The translations under genes and the position numbers were made by a program. DNA of 12,699 nt from Oscillospiraceae bacterium (GTDB lineage: Bacteria > Bacillota > Clostridia > Oscillospirales > Ruminococcaceae): the NCBI GenBank assembly GCA_017451665.1, contig JAFTNX010000245.1, positions 1-12,699 of the forward strand, given 5' to 3'. Below, one piece after another: positions 1 to 6,308 of the stretch. The notes below the pieces were generated by a model, which saw nothing but the letters and a program-made list of their open reading frames with translations, had not been told where the DNA came from and did no database searches. The stretch's first letter is position 1. Every line of letters starts with the position of its first letter.

Positions 1-398
1 TAAAGCCTTATGGGTTTACAATTACCGATAAACAGCTTAAAAGGGCAGGCCTTGACTATTGGGATAAGCTTGAAATATATGAATACGAAAATCTCGAAGA
101 ATTTTTTGAGAAAAATAAAGGCGAGTATTATTTTTTTACCACAAAGGGAGAAAATACTTACAGCGATGTGAGTTATGAAAATAACTGCTATCTTGTTTTT
201 GGAAGAGAGGATAAGGGACTTTGCGAAAAGCTTCTCTTTGAAAACAGAAAAAACTGCGTGAGAGTTCCTATGAGAAATAATCTTCGTAGTCTTAATCTTT
301 CAAATACCGTTGCTATTGCAACATACGAGGTTTTAAGACAATGGGATTTTCCTGACCTTACAAGAGAGGGAAAACTTACACAGTACACTTGGGAATAG
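1..398 (+). CDS. trmL: tRNA (cytidine/uridine-34-2'-O)-methyltransferase TrmL, 5'-truncated by window edge
   Basis: The last 131 codons of a SPOUT-class (SpoU/TrmH family) methyltransferase are visible, in frame from base 3; the start lies outside the window. The family places a 2'-O-methyl on the wobble nucleotide 34 of tRNA-Leu isoacceptors using S-adenosylmethionine. Seen in the sequence: KPYGFTITDKQLKRAGLDYW near the left edge, a block typical of TrmL. The cofactor-binding knot follows with FGREDKGL (from about base 198) and the signature VPMRNNLRSLNLSNTVAIA (from about base 270), then YEVLRQW near the end. Full-length TrmL is about 155 residues, so roughly 25-35 N-terminal residues are missing. 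degV follows closely with only a weak 5-bp hairpin between them, so the two may share a transcript. TrmL is favoured over other SpoU paralogs because of its short length and the KRAGLDYW block. Confidence 0.9.
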   Translation, partial: KPYGFTITDKQLKRAGLDYWDKLEIYEYENLEEFFEKNKGEYYFFTTKGENTYSDVSYENNCYLVFGREDKGLCEKLLFENRKNCVRVPMRNNLRSLNLSNTVAIATYEVLRQWDFPDLTREGKLTQYTWE

Positions 399-424
399 TA
401 AAAAACGGTTTTGCCGTAAAATAG

Positions 425-430
425 AAAGGA
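425..430 (+). promoter_or_regulatory. Ribosome binding site of the degV-family gene
   Basis: AAAGGA lies 12 bases before ATG 443 and directly abuts an in-frame TTG at 431. A ribosome cannot use a Shine-Dalgarno sequence with zero spacing, so this site favours ATG 443 as the start. Confidence 0.6.
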
Positions 431-442
431 TTGTATAAATTT

Positions 443-1315
443 ATGCCAAAAATCAAACTTATGACAGACTCAGCAAGTGATATTTCTTTTGAAAATGAAA
501 AGAAGTATGACATTAAAGTGATGAATTTCAAGCTCGTTATGGGCGAAGAAAGCTATGTATCCAGAGTTGATTTTGACAACGAAAAATTCTACAAAATGCT
601 TGACGGATATGACGGAATTCCTACACATTCACAGATTACATCTTTTGAGTATCTTGAAGAATTTGAAAAATACTATAACGAAGGCTATACAGATGTTATA
701 AATGTTACTATCAATGCTAATGCTTCATCAACCTATTCAAATGCAGTTATGGCTGCTGAACAGTTTTTTGAAGAACACCCTGAGGCAAAGGATAAGTTCA
801 ATATCTATAATATCGACAGCGAAAGCTATACTGCAACATATGGTTATCCTATCTGCAGAGCTGCTACAAAAATCAAGAGAGGTGCTACTGCAACAGAGGT
901 TGTAAACTATATCAAGGCAAGACTTTCAAAGAGCGTTATTTATTTTGCTATGTATACTCTCAAGTATGCAAGAAAATCAGGAAGAATTCCAAGCGCTGCT
1001 GCTTTTGTAGGTGAAGTTTTAGGACTCAAGCCTATTATGAGAATTTGTGACGGCGAAATCAAGACTCACGAAAAGGTAAGAGGAGATAAGGCTATTATGC
1101 CTAAGATTGAAAGCCTTGTAAGTGGCGAAATTATTCCTCAGACACCTTACTGTATTATCTACGGCAGCGACCTTGAAGCCCGTGATGAAATGGCTCGTGT
1201 TATGACTAAGAAGCTTGGCTATCCACCTGCTGATTTCTATCAGATTGGTGCAGTTATTTCTGTAAACGCCGGCCCACAGGTTGTAGGCGTTATGTTCAAG
1301 TCAAGAACAAGATAA
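443..1315 (+). CDS. DegV family fatty-acid-binding protein
   Basis: A 290-residue DegV-family protein, close to the usual 280-290. Members bind a fatty acid between two domains; many act as FakB, which presents exogenous fatty acid to the kinase FakA for phospholipid synthesis, but not all are proven FakB proteins. Seen: N-terminal MTDSASDIS (about residues 7-15), THSQITSFEYLEEF (61-74) where canonical members have a TSQPS-like motif, ASSTYSNA (94-101) matching the SGTYQSA ligand loop, and YTLKYARKSGRIP with GEVLGLKPIM (171-199), the most conserved block. The C-terminus reads IGAVISVNAGPQVVGVMF, where many members have a histidine in the HTGPGALG motif; here it is Asn. These changes suggest a divergent subgroup, so the ligand is uncertain. 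Start: ATG 443 is preferred over TTG 431 because of ribosome binding site spacing. No fakA is nearby. It may be co-transcribed with trmL. No strong terminator is seen after it. Confidence 0.88.
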   Translation: MPKIKLMTDSASDISFENEKKYDIKVMNFKLVMGEESYVSRVDFDNEKFYKMLDGYDGIPTHSQITSFEYLEEFEKYYNEGYTDVINVTINANASSTYSNAVMAAEQFFEEHPEAKDKFNIYNIDSESYTATYGYPICRAATKIKRGATATEVVNYIKARLSKSVIYFAMYTLKYARKSGRIPSAAAFVGEVLGLKPIMRICDGEIKTHEKVRGDKAIMPKIESLVSGEIIPQTPYCIIYGSDLEARDEMARVMTKKLGYPPADFYQIGAVISVNAGPQVVGVMFKSRTR

Positions 1316-1327
1316 GCTGTCGACACA

Positions 1328-1351
1328 CATTGCACAATTCACAATGCACAT
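1328..1351. repeat. CACAAT-rich intergenic repeat-like stretch
   Basis: Directly after degV lies a short low-complexity stretch with TGCACAATTCACAATGCA at its core (1331-1348). It holds a weak inverted repeat, CATTG (1328-1332) with CAATG (1342-1346), and the near-repeated unit GCACAAT/TCACAAT. Similar CACAATTCACAAT strings occur as dispersed intergenic repeats in some bacterial genomes, which is recollection and not tested here. With only 5 pairs and no T-run it is a poor terminator. Confidence 0.35.
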
Positions 1352-1412
1352 TTTATAGTTGATACTGTTAGTTGGGAAATGTAATAAAATTTGTTTTTTT
1401 TATCAAAAATAC

Positions 1413-1441
1413 TTGCAATTTTTCTCAATATGATATACAAT
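1413..1441 (+). promoter_or_regulatory. Sigma-A promoter of pgk
   Basis: TTGCAA (1413-1418) and TACAAT (1436-1441) are separated by exactly 17 bases in an AT-rich region preceded by a T-run. The predicted start of transcription is near 1448, giving a leader of about 75 bases before pgk. The leader contains a small hairpin, TCGGA-GAAA-TCCGA (1480-1493), with a GNRA-type loop, which could stabilise the 5' end. I see no known riboswitch in it. Confidence 0.75.
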
Positions 1442-1523
1442 ATAAAGTGGTTGTTAAACTTATAACAATTAGTAAATTATCGGAGAAATCCGAAAAAATA
1501 AAATCAGAGAGGATGTCACATTT

Positions 1524-2738
1524 ATGGCAGGTTTAAACAAGGTTACAGTTGAAGACATTAACGTAAAGGGCAAGAAGGTTCTTGTAAGAGTTGACTTTAA
1601 CGTTCCACTTAAGGATGGCGTTATCACAAACGACAACAGAATTACTGCTGCTCTTCCTACAATCAATAAGCTCACTGAGAATGGCGCAAAGGTTGTTCTT
1701 TGCTCACACCTCGGTAAGCCAAAGAACGGTCCGGAGGACAAGTTCTCACTCGCTCCTGCTGCTGCAAGACTTGCAGAGCTCGTAAACACAAAGGTTATTT
1801 TTGCTAAGGACGATACAGTTGTTGGCGAAAACGCTAAGAAGGCTGTTGCTGAAATGAACGACGGCGAAATCGTTGTTTTGGAAAACACAAGATTCAGAGG
1901 CGCAGAAGAAACAAAGAACGGCGAAGATTTCGCTAAGGAACTTGCTGACCTCGTTGACGGCGAAGCATTCGTAATGGACGCTTTCGGTTCAGCTCACAGA
2001 GCACACGCTTCAACAGCTGGTGTTACAAAGTTTGTTAAGGAAACAGCTGTTGGTTACCTCATGCAGAAGGAAATCAACTTCCTCGGAAACGCTGTTGAAG
2101 ACCCGGTTAGACCATTCGTAGCTATCCTCGGTGGTGCTAAGGTTGCTGACAAGCTCAACGTTATCAACAACCTCATCGAAAAGTGCGATACACTTATTAT
2201 CGGTGGTGGTATGGCTTACACATTCCTTAAGGCACAGGGCAAGGAAGTTGGTACTTCACTTGTTGACGATACAAAGATTGACTACTGTAAGGAAATGATT
2301 GAAAAGGCAGCAGCAGCTGGTAAGCAGCTCCTTCTCCCAGTTGATACAACAATCACAAAGAATTTCCCAGACCCAATCGACGCTGAAATCGAAGTTGAAG
2401 TTTCTGATACAATTCCTGCTGATATGATGGGACTTGACATCGGAACAAAGACAGCTGAACTTTATGCTGAAGCTGTAAAGAGCGCTAAGACAGTTGTTTG
2501 GAACGGACCTATGGGCGTATTTGAAAACCCAATCCTTGCAAAGGGAACAATCGCTGTTGCTAAGAGCCTTGCTGAAACAGACGCTACAACAATCATCGGT
2601 GGTGGTGACTCAGCTGCAGCTGTTATCCAGCTTGGTTTTGCTGACAAGATGAGCCACATCTCAACAGGTGGTGGAGCATCACTGGAATACCTCGAAGGAA
2701 AGGTTCTCCCAGGTATCGACGTTATCGCTGACAAGTAA
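1524..2738 (+). CDS. pgk: Phosphoglycerate kinase
   Basis: Cytoplasmic glycolytic enzyme that transfers phosphate from 1,3-bisphosphoglycerate to ADP, giving 3-phosphoglycerate and ATP. At 404 residues it is close to the usual 390-400. Seen: VRVDFNVPLKDG (21-32) with the substrate-binding Arg22 and Asp24/Asn26, SHLGKPK (61-67), LENTRF (119-124), DAFGSAHRAHAST (152-164), the nucleotide-site GGAKVADK (203-210), GGGMAYTFLKAQG (227-239), WNGPMGVFE (326-334), IIGGGDSAA (357-365) and STGGGASLEYLEG (380-392). All signature regions are intact. Start ATG 1524 has AGAGAGGA (1506-1513) 10 bases upstream. It has its own strong promoter. Codon choice is strongly biased (AAG lysine, GTT valine, GCT alanine), fitting high expression. 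The nearest clear terminator is about 165 bases downstream. Identification is secure. Confidence 0.98.
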   Translation: MAGLNKVTVEDINVKGKKVLVRVDFNVPLKDGVITNDNRITAALPTINKLTENGAKVVLCSHLGKPKNGPEDKFSLAPAAARLAELVNTKVIFAKDDTVVGENAKKAVAEMNDGEIVVLENTRFRGAEETKNGEDFAKELADLVDGEAFVMDAFGSAHRAHASTAGVTKFVKETAVGYLMQKEINFLGNAVEDPVRPFVAILGGAKVADKLNVINNLIEKCDTLIIGGGMAYTFLKAQGKEVGTSLVDDTKIDYCKEMIEKAAAAGKQLLLPVDTTITKNFPDPIDAEIEVEVSDTIPADMMGLDIGTKTAELYAEAVKSAKTVVWNGPMGVFENPILAKGTIAVAKSLAETDATTIIGGGDSAAAVIQLGFADKMSHISTGGGASLEYLEGKVLPGIDVIADK

Positions 2739-2902
2739 GCAAACGTTACGGTTTGACCGACCTACCCTCGCTTTTCATTTGAGAGGACTTCTCATTTTGA
2801 GTGCTCGGGTGTTATCTCCTCACGGAGTTAGGCTTTAGATTGATAAGACCGAAAATACGAATACGGGCGATTGACAATTGCGATAATACGAATATAAAAT
2901 CA
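2739..2902. other. Unexplained intergenic segment after pgk
   Basis: This spacer is visibly richer in G and C than the other spacers here and holds several short complementary pairs: CGGT/ACCG near 2750-2760, CTCA/TGAG at about 2791-2801, and CTCC/GGAG around 2817-2827. An open frame from GTG 2801 runs through it into the downstream membrane protein gene, but its 50 added residues are basic, resemble no known domain to me and lack a good ribosome binding site. I cannot assign a function. It could be part of the pgk 3' UTR, a degraded repeat or a structured RNA. Confidence 0.4.
2871..2898 (+). promoter_or_regulatory. Possible promoter of the DUF3592 gene with operator-like dyad
   Basis: TTGACA (2871-2876) and TATAAA (2893-2898) lie 16 bases apart. 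The -35 box sits in a near-perfect dyad, GCGATTGACAATTGC (2867-2881, 12 of 15 positions symmetric), flanked by two copies of AATACGAATA (2854-2863 and 2885-2894). Transcription would start near 2905, inside the left arm of the terminator-like hairpin at 2903-2932, which is odd and lowers confidence. Confidence 0.4.
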
Positions 2903-2932
2903 AGAGCAGGCAGAAATGTCTGCTCTGTTTTT
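2903..2932 (+). terminator. Intrinsic terminator hairpin between pgk and the DUF3592 gene
   Basis: AGAGCAGGCA (2903-2912) pairs with TGTCTGCTCT (2917-2926) over 10 positions with one G-U, closing a GAAA loop, and is followed by GTTTTT. It most likely ends pgk transcripts. It abuts the ribosome binding site of the next gene, so it could also act as a leader hairpin for that gene. Confidence 0.75.
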
Positions 2933-2942
2933 AAAAAGGGGA
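2933..2942 (+). promoter_or_regulatory. Ribosome binding site deciding the DUF3592 gene start
   Basis: AAAAAGGGGA lies 8 bases before ATG 2951 and falls after the terminator hairpin. It places the true start at ATG 2951 and not at the in-frame GTG 2801. Confidence 0.7.
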
Positions 2943-2950
2943 ATAATATT

Positions 2951-3502
2951 ATGGGGCGTTATTTTTCAGTAATTGTATGCGGTTATTTATTTTTGGTTTT
3001 GTTCAGAGTAGCAGTGTTCTTGATAAATAATCATAAGAGTTTCATTGATTTTTTTAGTGGCAAGGATAAAAGCCTTTCGGGATTTTTTGAACTGATAGAT
3101 TATAAATACCTGTTGTTAGGTATAAAAACAGAAGAAAATTCAGGTCGCAGTAATAATGCACGTTATATAAAAACCGAAGCAACTGTTATCGATAAAAAAG
3201 TTAATAAAACTGAATTTTACGATGAATACGGTAAACTTGTTACTAAAAAGAGTTTCGACCTTAAAGTTAAGTTCTATGTAGGTGATGAAAGTTTTGTATC
3301 TTTTGTCCATACAGACCGTTATGATGACAAAGTGAAGATATTTTATAATGTTGATAATCCTCACGAAATTTATCTTCAGGACGACCCTGAATTAGTGATG
3401 GAGAATAAAAAGAATAATTTCAGTAATGCAGTTTCAACTTCGTTGTATGTAGGTATCGTTGTTATAGTGTTGCTGTTTTATATGTTGGGTAATAAGTCAT
3501 AA
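2951..3502 (+). CDS. DUF3592-like membrane protein
   Basis: A 183-residue protein of unknown function. Seen: an N-terminal hydrophobic segment (about residues 6-27), a central soluble domain (about 75-142) and a C-terminal hydrophobic segment (about 161-180) with a short basic tail. The central domain reads ATVIDKKVNKTEFYDEYGK, then a beta-rich stretch with FYVGDESF, and ends VKIFYNVDNPHEIYL. The closing pattern (hydrophobic strand, Y-x-x-x-NP, hydrophobic strand) resembles DUF3592 proteins, small membrane proteins with an extracytoplasmic beta domain between two helices; this assignment is by pattern only. The start at 2951 follows from its ribosome binding site. Codon use (AAA, ATA, TTA common) is unlike pgk and tpiA on either side, suggesting modest expression or a later insertion into the glycolytic cluster. 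No terminator is obvious before the tpiA promoter. Confidence 0.75.
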   Translation: MGRYFSVIVCGYLFLVLFRVAVFLINNHKSFIDFFSGKDKSLSGFFELIDYKYLLLGIKTEENSGRSNNARYIKTEATVIDKKVNKTEFYDEYGKLVTKKSFDLKVKFYVGDESFVSFVHTDRYDDKVKIFYNVDNPHEIYLQDDPELVMENKKNNFSNAVSTSLYVGIVVIVLLFYMLGNKS

Positions 3503-3554
3503 CAAGCTGACATTCGGATGCTGTTTTTTATGGATTAAATACATAGTTATATAA

Positions 3555-3583
3555 TTGACAAAAAGCTTGAAATATAGTATAAT
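3555..3583 (+). promoter_or_regulatory. Consensus sigma-A promoter of tpiA
   Basis: TTGACA (3555-3560) and TATAAT (3578-3583) are both perfect consensus hexamers with exactly 17 bases between them. Transcription should start near 3590, about 34 bases before the tpiA start. This makes tpiA independently and probably strongly expressed, separate from pgk and the DUF3592 gene. Confidence 0.9.
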
Positions 3584-3623
3584 ATTTAGGCATGAATTTA
3601 TATTTTAAAAGGAGTTTTTTACT

Positions 3624-4400
3624 ATGAAAAAAGACGTTAGAAAGGCTATTATTGCCGGAAACTGGAAAATGAACAAGACAAGACCTGAGGCTAAGGCTCT
3701 TCTCGAAGAAATCAAGCCACTGGTTGCAAACGCTGACGGTAAGGTTGAGGTTATCGCTTGCGTACCTTTCACAAACCTTGAAACAGCTATCAACACAACA
3801 GCAGGTTCAAACGTAAAGATTGGTGCTGAAAATGTTCACTTTGAAAAGAGTGGTGCATTCACAGGCGAAATCTCTGCTGATATGCTCGTTGAACTGGGCG
3901 TTGAATATGTAGTTATCGGTCACTCAGAAAGAAGACAGTACTTTGGTGAAACTGATGAAACAGTTAACAAGAGAACAAAGGCTGCACTTGCTGCTGGTCT
4001 TAAGCCAATCGTTTGCGTAGGCGAACTTCTCTGGGAAAGAGAATGCAACATTACTGAAGAAGTAATTGCAAGACAGATTAAGCTTGACCTTTATGATGTT
4101 TCTGCAGAAGACGTTAAGAAGACAGTTATCGCTTACGAACCAGTATGGGCTATCGGAACAGGTAAGACAGCTACTGCTGACCAGGCTGAAGAAGTTTGTG
4201 CATTCATCAGAGCTACACTTGCTAAGATTTACGATGAAGCTACTGCTGAAGCTGTTACAATTCAGTACGGTGGTTCAATGAACGCTGCTAACGCTGCTGA
4301 ACTTCTTTCAAAGCCAAACGTTGACGGTGGTCTTATCGGTGGTGCTTCACTTAAGGCTGGCGACTTCAACACAATCGTTCAGGCAGCTGTATCTTGCTAA
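3624..4400 (+). CDS. tpiA: Triose-phosphate isomerase
   Basis: Cytoplasmic TIM-barrel enzyme that interconverts dihydroxyacetone phosphate and glyceraldehyde 3-phosphate. At 258 residues it is slightly above the usual 250. Seen: GNWKMNKT (12-19) with active-site Asn13 and Lys15, VIGHSERRQYFGE (97-109) with the electrophile His100, AYEPVWAIGTGKTA (170-183) with catalytic base Glu172 and flexible loop 6, QYGGSMNAANA, and DGGLIGGASL near the C-terminus, which binds the phosphate. All catalytic residues are intact. Start ATG 3624 has AAAAGGAG (3607-3614) 9 bases upstream. It sits behind its own consensus promoter and is followed by a hairpin terminator. Codon bias matches pgk (AAG, GCT, GTT), fitting high expression. 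Confidence 0.98.
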   Translation: MKKDVRKAIIAGNWKMNKTRPEAKALLEEIKPLVANADGKVEVIACVPFTNLETAINTTAGSNVKIGAENVHFEKSGAFTGEISADMLVELGVEYVVIGHSERRQYFGETDETVNKRTKAALAAGLKPIVCVGELLWERECNITEEVIARQIKLDLYDVSAEDVKKTVIAYEPVWAIGTGKTATADQAEEVCAFIRATLAKIYDEATAEAVTIQYGGSMNAANAAELLSKPNVDGGLIGGASLKAGDFNTIVQAAVSC

Positions 4401-4408
4401 AGCAAGCT

Positions 4409-4475
4409 ACCGGAGTAAATTTTCTCTGCTCATAATATGAGCAGTTTTGTTCCAAAACCGAAAATTTCTCCCGGT
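4409..4475 (+). terminator. tpiA terminator nested inside a larger inverted repeat
   Basis: The inner hairpin CTGCTCAT (4426-4433) / ATGAGCAG (4437-4444) with an AAT loop is followed by TTTTGTT, a standard intrinsic terminator. Around it lies a second inverted repeat: 4409-4424 and 4460-4475 are complementary at 13 of 16 positions (ACCGG outer end, AAATTTTC inner end). The outer pair would enclose the terminator and its T-run. Its role is unknown. Confidence 0.75.
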
Positions 4476-4547
4476 TTGTGAAATAACAAGGTTTAATGCG
4501 TTTATGCGTATTTTAATCCAATTTATAATCAGAAAGGACAAATAACT

Positions 4548-6131
4548 ATGTCTAAAAAACCTGTTGTTCTTGTTGTAATGGACGGTATCGGTTTTTCAGT
4601 TACAGGTATCGGAGATGCTGTTACTGAGGCTAATACACCTACACTTGACAGACTTTTAAAAGAATATCCAAATACTTCACTCAAGGCTCACGGTGACGCA
4701 GTAGGACTTCCTTCTGACGACGATATGGGTAACTCTGAAGTAGGTCATAACGCACTTGGTTGTGGACAGATTTATTCACAGGGCGCTAAGCTTGTTAATG
4801 AATCAATCGAAAGTGGAAAGATGTTTGCTTCTGAAACATGGAAGAAGCTTGTTAAGAACTGTATCGAAAACGGTACTGCTATGCACTTTATCGGACTTCT
4901 TTCTGACGGTAATGTTCACTCAAATATCTCACACCTCAAGATTATGGTTAAGCGTGCTAAGGAAGAAGGCGTTTCAAAGGTAAGATGCCATATCCTTCTT
5001 GACGGACGTGACGTACCTGCTACAAGTGGTATGACATATATCGAAGACCTTGAAAGCTGCCTTGCTTCTGTAAATGACGCAAGCTTTGACGGTAAGATTG
5101 CTTCCGGTGGTGGAAGAATGAAGGTTACAATGGACAGATACCAGGCTGACTGGAATATGGTAAAGACTGGTTGGGATACTCACGTTAAGGGTGAGGGAAG
5201 AATGTTTGCATCAGCTGCTGAGGCTTATACAACTCTCAGAGAAGAAACAGGTGCTATCGACCAGGACCTCCCACCATTCGTTGTTGCTGAAAACGGCGAG
5301 CCTGTAGGTAAAATCTGTGATAACGACAGCGTAATCCTCTTTAACTTCAGAGGCGACAGAGCTATCGAAATGTCAATGGCATTTGACGACGAAGGCTTTG
5401 ATAAGTTTGATAAGGGTGGATATAATCCAAAGGTTATGTATGCTGGTATGCTCCAGTATGACGGCGACCTTAACCTCCCTAAGAATTACCTTGTTAACCC
5501 ACCTGAAATTACAAATACACTTTCAGAAGTGCTTGTAAATGCAGGGCTTAACTCATACGCTGTTTCTGAAACTCAGAAGTACGGTCATGTTACTTACTTC
5601 TGGAACGGAAACAAGTCAGAAAAATTCTCAGATACTCTTGAAACATGGAAGGAAATTCCATCAGATAAGGTTTCATTTGACGAAAGACCTTGGATGAAGT
5701 CTGCTGAAGTTACTGATGACCTTATTGAAGCTATCAAGTCACAGAAGTATGACTTCTTAAGATGTAACTATCCAAACGGCGATATGGTTGGACATACAGG
5801 CTCAATGGAAGCTACAATTATCGCTGTTGAAGCAGTTGACCTTGCTCTTGCAAGACTTCTTAAGGTTGCAGACGAATATAACTGCACAGTTCTTATCACA
5901 GCTGACCACGGTAACGCTGATGAAATGATGGAAAAGAATAAGAAGGGTGAAATTGCTGTTAGAACAGCTCACTCACTTAACAGAGTTCCATTTATCATTT
6001 ACGATAAGGAAACCAAGTACGAGATTAAAGACGCTGACAGCAATAAGTACGGTCTTGCAAACGTTGCAGGAACAGTTGCTAAGCTTCTTGGCGTTGAAGC
6101 TCCTGACTGCTGGGAAGACGCAGTTATCTAA
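4548..6131 (+). CDS. gpmI: 2,3-bisphosphoglycerate-independent phosphoglycerate mutase (plant-type sequence)
   Basis: Metal-dependent enzyme of the alkaline phosphatase superfamily that converts 3-phosphoglycerate to 2-phosphoglycerate. It has 527 residues; common bacterial GpmI is about 510. Seen: VVMDGIG with metal ligand Asp12, DMGNSEVGHNALG with the phosphoserine nucleophile Ser63, HILLDGRDVPATSG (148-161), NFRGDRAIEM (266-275), NYPNGDMVGHTG with ligands Asp412 and His416, TADHGNADEM with Asp453 and His454, and AHSLNRVP with His475. Several blocks match the plant/trypanosomatid branch more than the Bacillus/E. coli one: SGGGRMKVTMDRYQADW (186-202), YAGMLQYDGDLNLP (298-311), ETQKYGHVTYFWNGN (341-355). 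Start ATG 4548 has AGAAAGGA (4531-4538) 9 bases upstream. I see no convincing promoter of its own, so it may depend on read-through from tpiA. Codon use is biased like its glycolytic neighbours. Confidence 0.97.
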   Translation: MSKKPVVLVVMDGIGFSVTGIGDAVTEANTPTLDRLLKEYPNTSLKAHGDAVGLPSDDDMGNSEVGHNALGCGQIYSQGAKLVNESIESGKMFASETWKKLVKNCIENGTAMHFIGLLSDGNVHSNISHLKIMVKRAKEEGVSKVRCHILLDGRDVPATSGMTYIEDLESCLASVNDASFDGKIASGGGRMKVTMDRYQADWNMVKTGWDTHVKGEGRMFASAAEAYTTLREETGAIDQDLPPFVVAENGEPVGKICDNDSVILFNFRGDRAIEMSMAFDDEGFDKFDKGGYNPKVMYAGMLQYDGDLNLPKNYLVNPPEITNTLSEVLVNAGLNSYAVSETQKYGHVTYFWNGNKSEKFSDTLETWKEIPSDKVSFDERPWMKSAEVTDDLIEAIKSQKYDFLRCNYPNGDMVGHTGSMEATIIAVEAVDLALARLLKVADEYNCTVLITADHGNADEMMEKNKKGEIAVRTAHSLNRVPFIIYDKETKYEIKDADSNKYGLANVAGTVAKLLGVEAPDCWEDAVI

Positions 6132-6149
6132 TGCATAACAATTAAAATA

Positions 6150-6182
6150 AAAACAGTCAAGTGTAAAAGCTTGGCTGTTTTT
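6150..6182 (+). terminator. gpmI intrinsic terminator
   Basis: AAAACAGTCAAG (6150-6161) pairs with CTTGGCTGTTTT (6170-6181) over 12 positions including one G-U, with an 8-base loop, and ends in TTTTT. It lies 18 bases after the gpmI stop and separates the glycolytic genes from the purine-salvage operon. Confidence 0.88.
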
Positions 6183-6203
6183 GTCGTTTTGCTCATAAAA
6201 CAA

Positions 6204-6234
6204 GGCGTATTTTTGTTTAAAACGGCGTATTTTT
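6204..6234 (+). repeat. Two direct copies of GGCGTATTTTT upstream of the hpt promoter
   Basis: GGCGTATTTTT occurs at 6204-6214 and again at 6224-6234, exactly 20 bases apart, about two turns of the helix, just upstream of the hpt -35 box. Two copies on the same DNA face suggest a dimeric regulator site, but the sequence does not resemble the known PurR box. Function is inference. Confidence 0.5.
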
Positions 6235-6242
6235 TAAAAACG

Positions 6243-6271
6243 TTGATTTTAATGTTTTAATATGGTATATT
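6243..6271 (+). promoter_or_regulatory. Sigma-A promoter of the hpt operon
   Basis: TTGATT (6243-6248) and TATATT (6266-6271) lie 17 bases apart. Transcription would start near 6278, leaving a leader of only about 30 bases. That is too short for a purine riboswitch, so control would have to act at the promoter. Confidence 0.7.
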
Positions 6272-6308
6272 TATATTAAAATATATCAAATTAAATGGAG
6301 GGATTGTT

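Noticed and set aside
431..442. TTG 431 as the degV start
   Set aside because: The ribosome binding site directly abuts TTG 431; ATG 443 has proper spacing and gives the usual N-terminus of the family.
2801..2950. In-frame GTG start at 2801 for the DUF3592 gene
   Set aside because: The added 50 residues are basic and lack any domain, cross a terminator hairpin, and have no suitable ribosome binding site, whereas ATG 2951 has a strong one.
4501..4529. TATAAT at 4524-4529 as a gpmI promoter
   Set aside because: The -35 is weak (TTTATG) and transcription would start inside the ribosome binding site, leaving no usable leader.
6183..6308. Purine riboswitch before hpt
   Set aside because: The leader from the predicted start is about 30 bases, too short for the roughly 70-base aptamer, and no matching three-stem pattern is seen.
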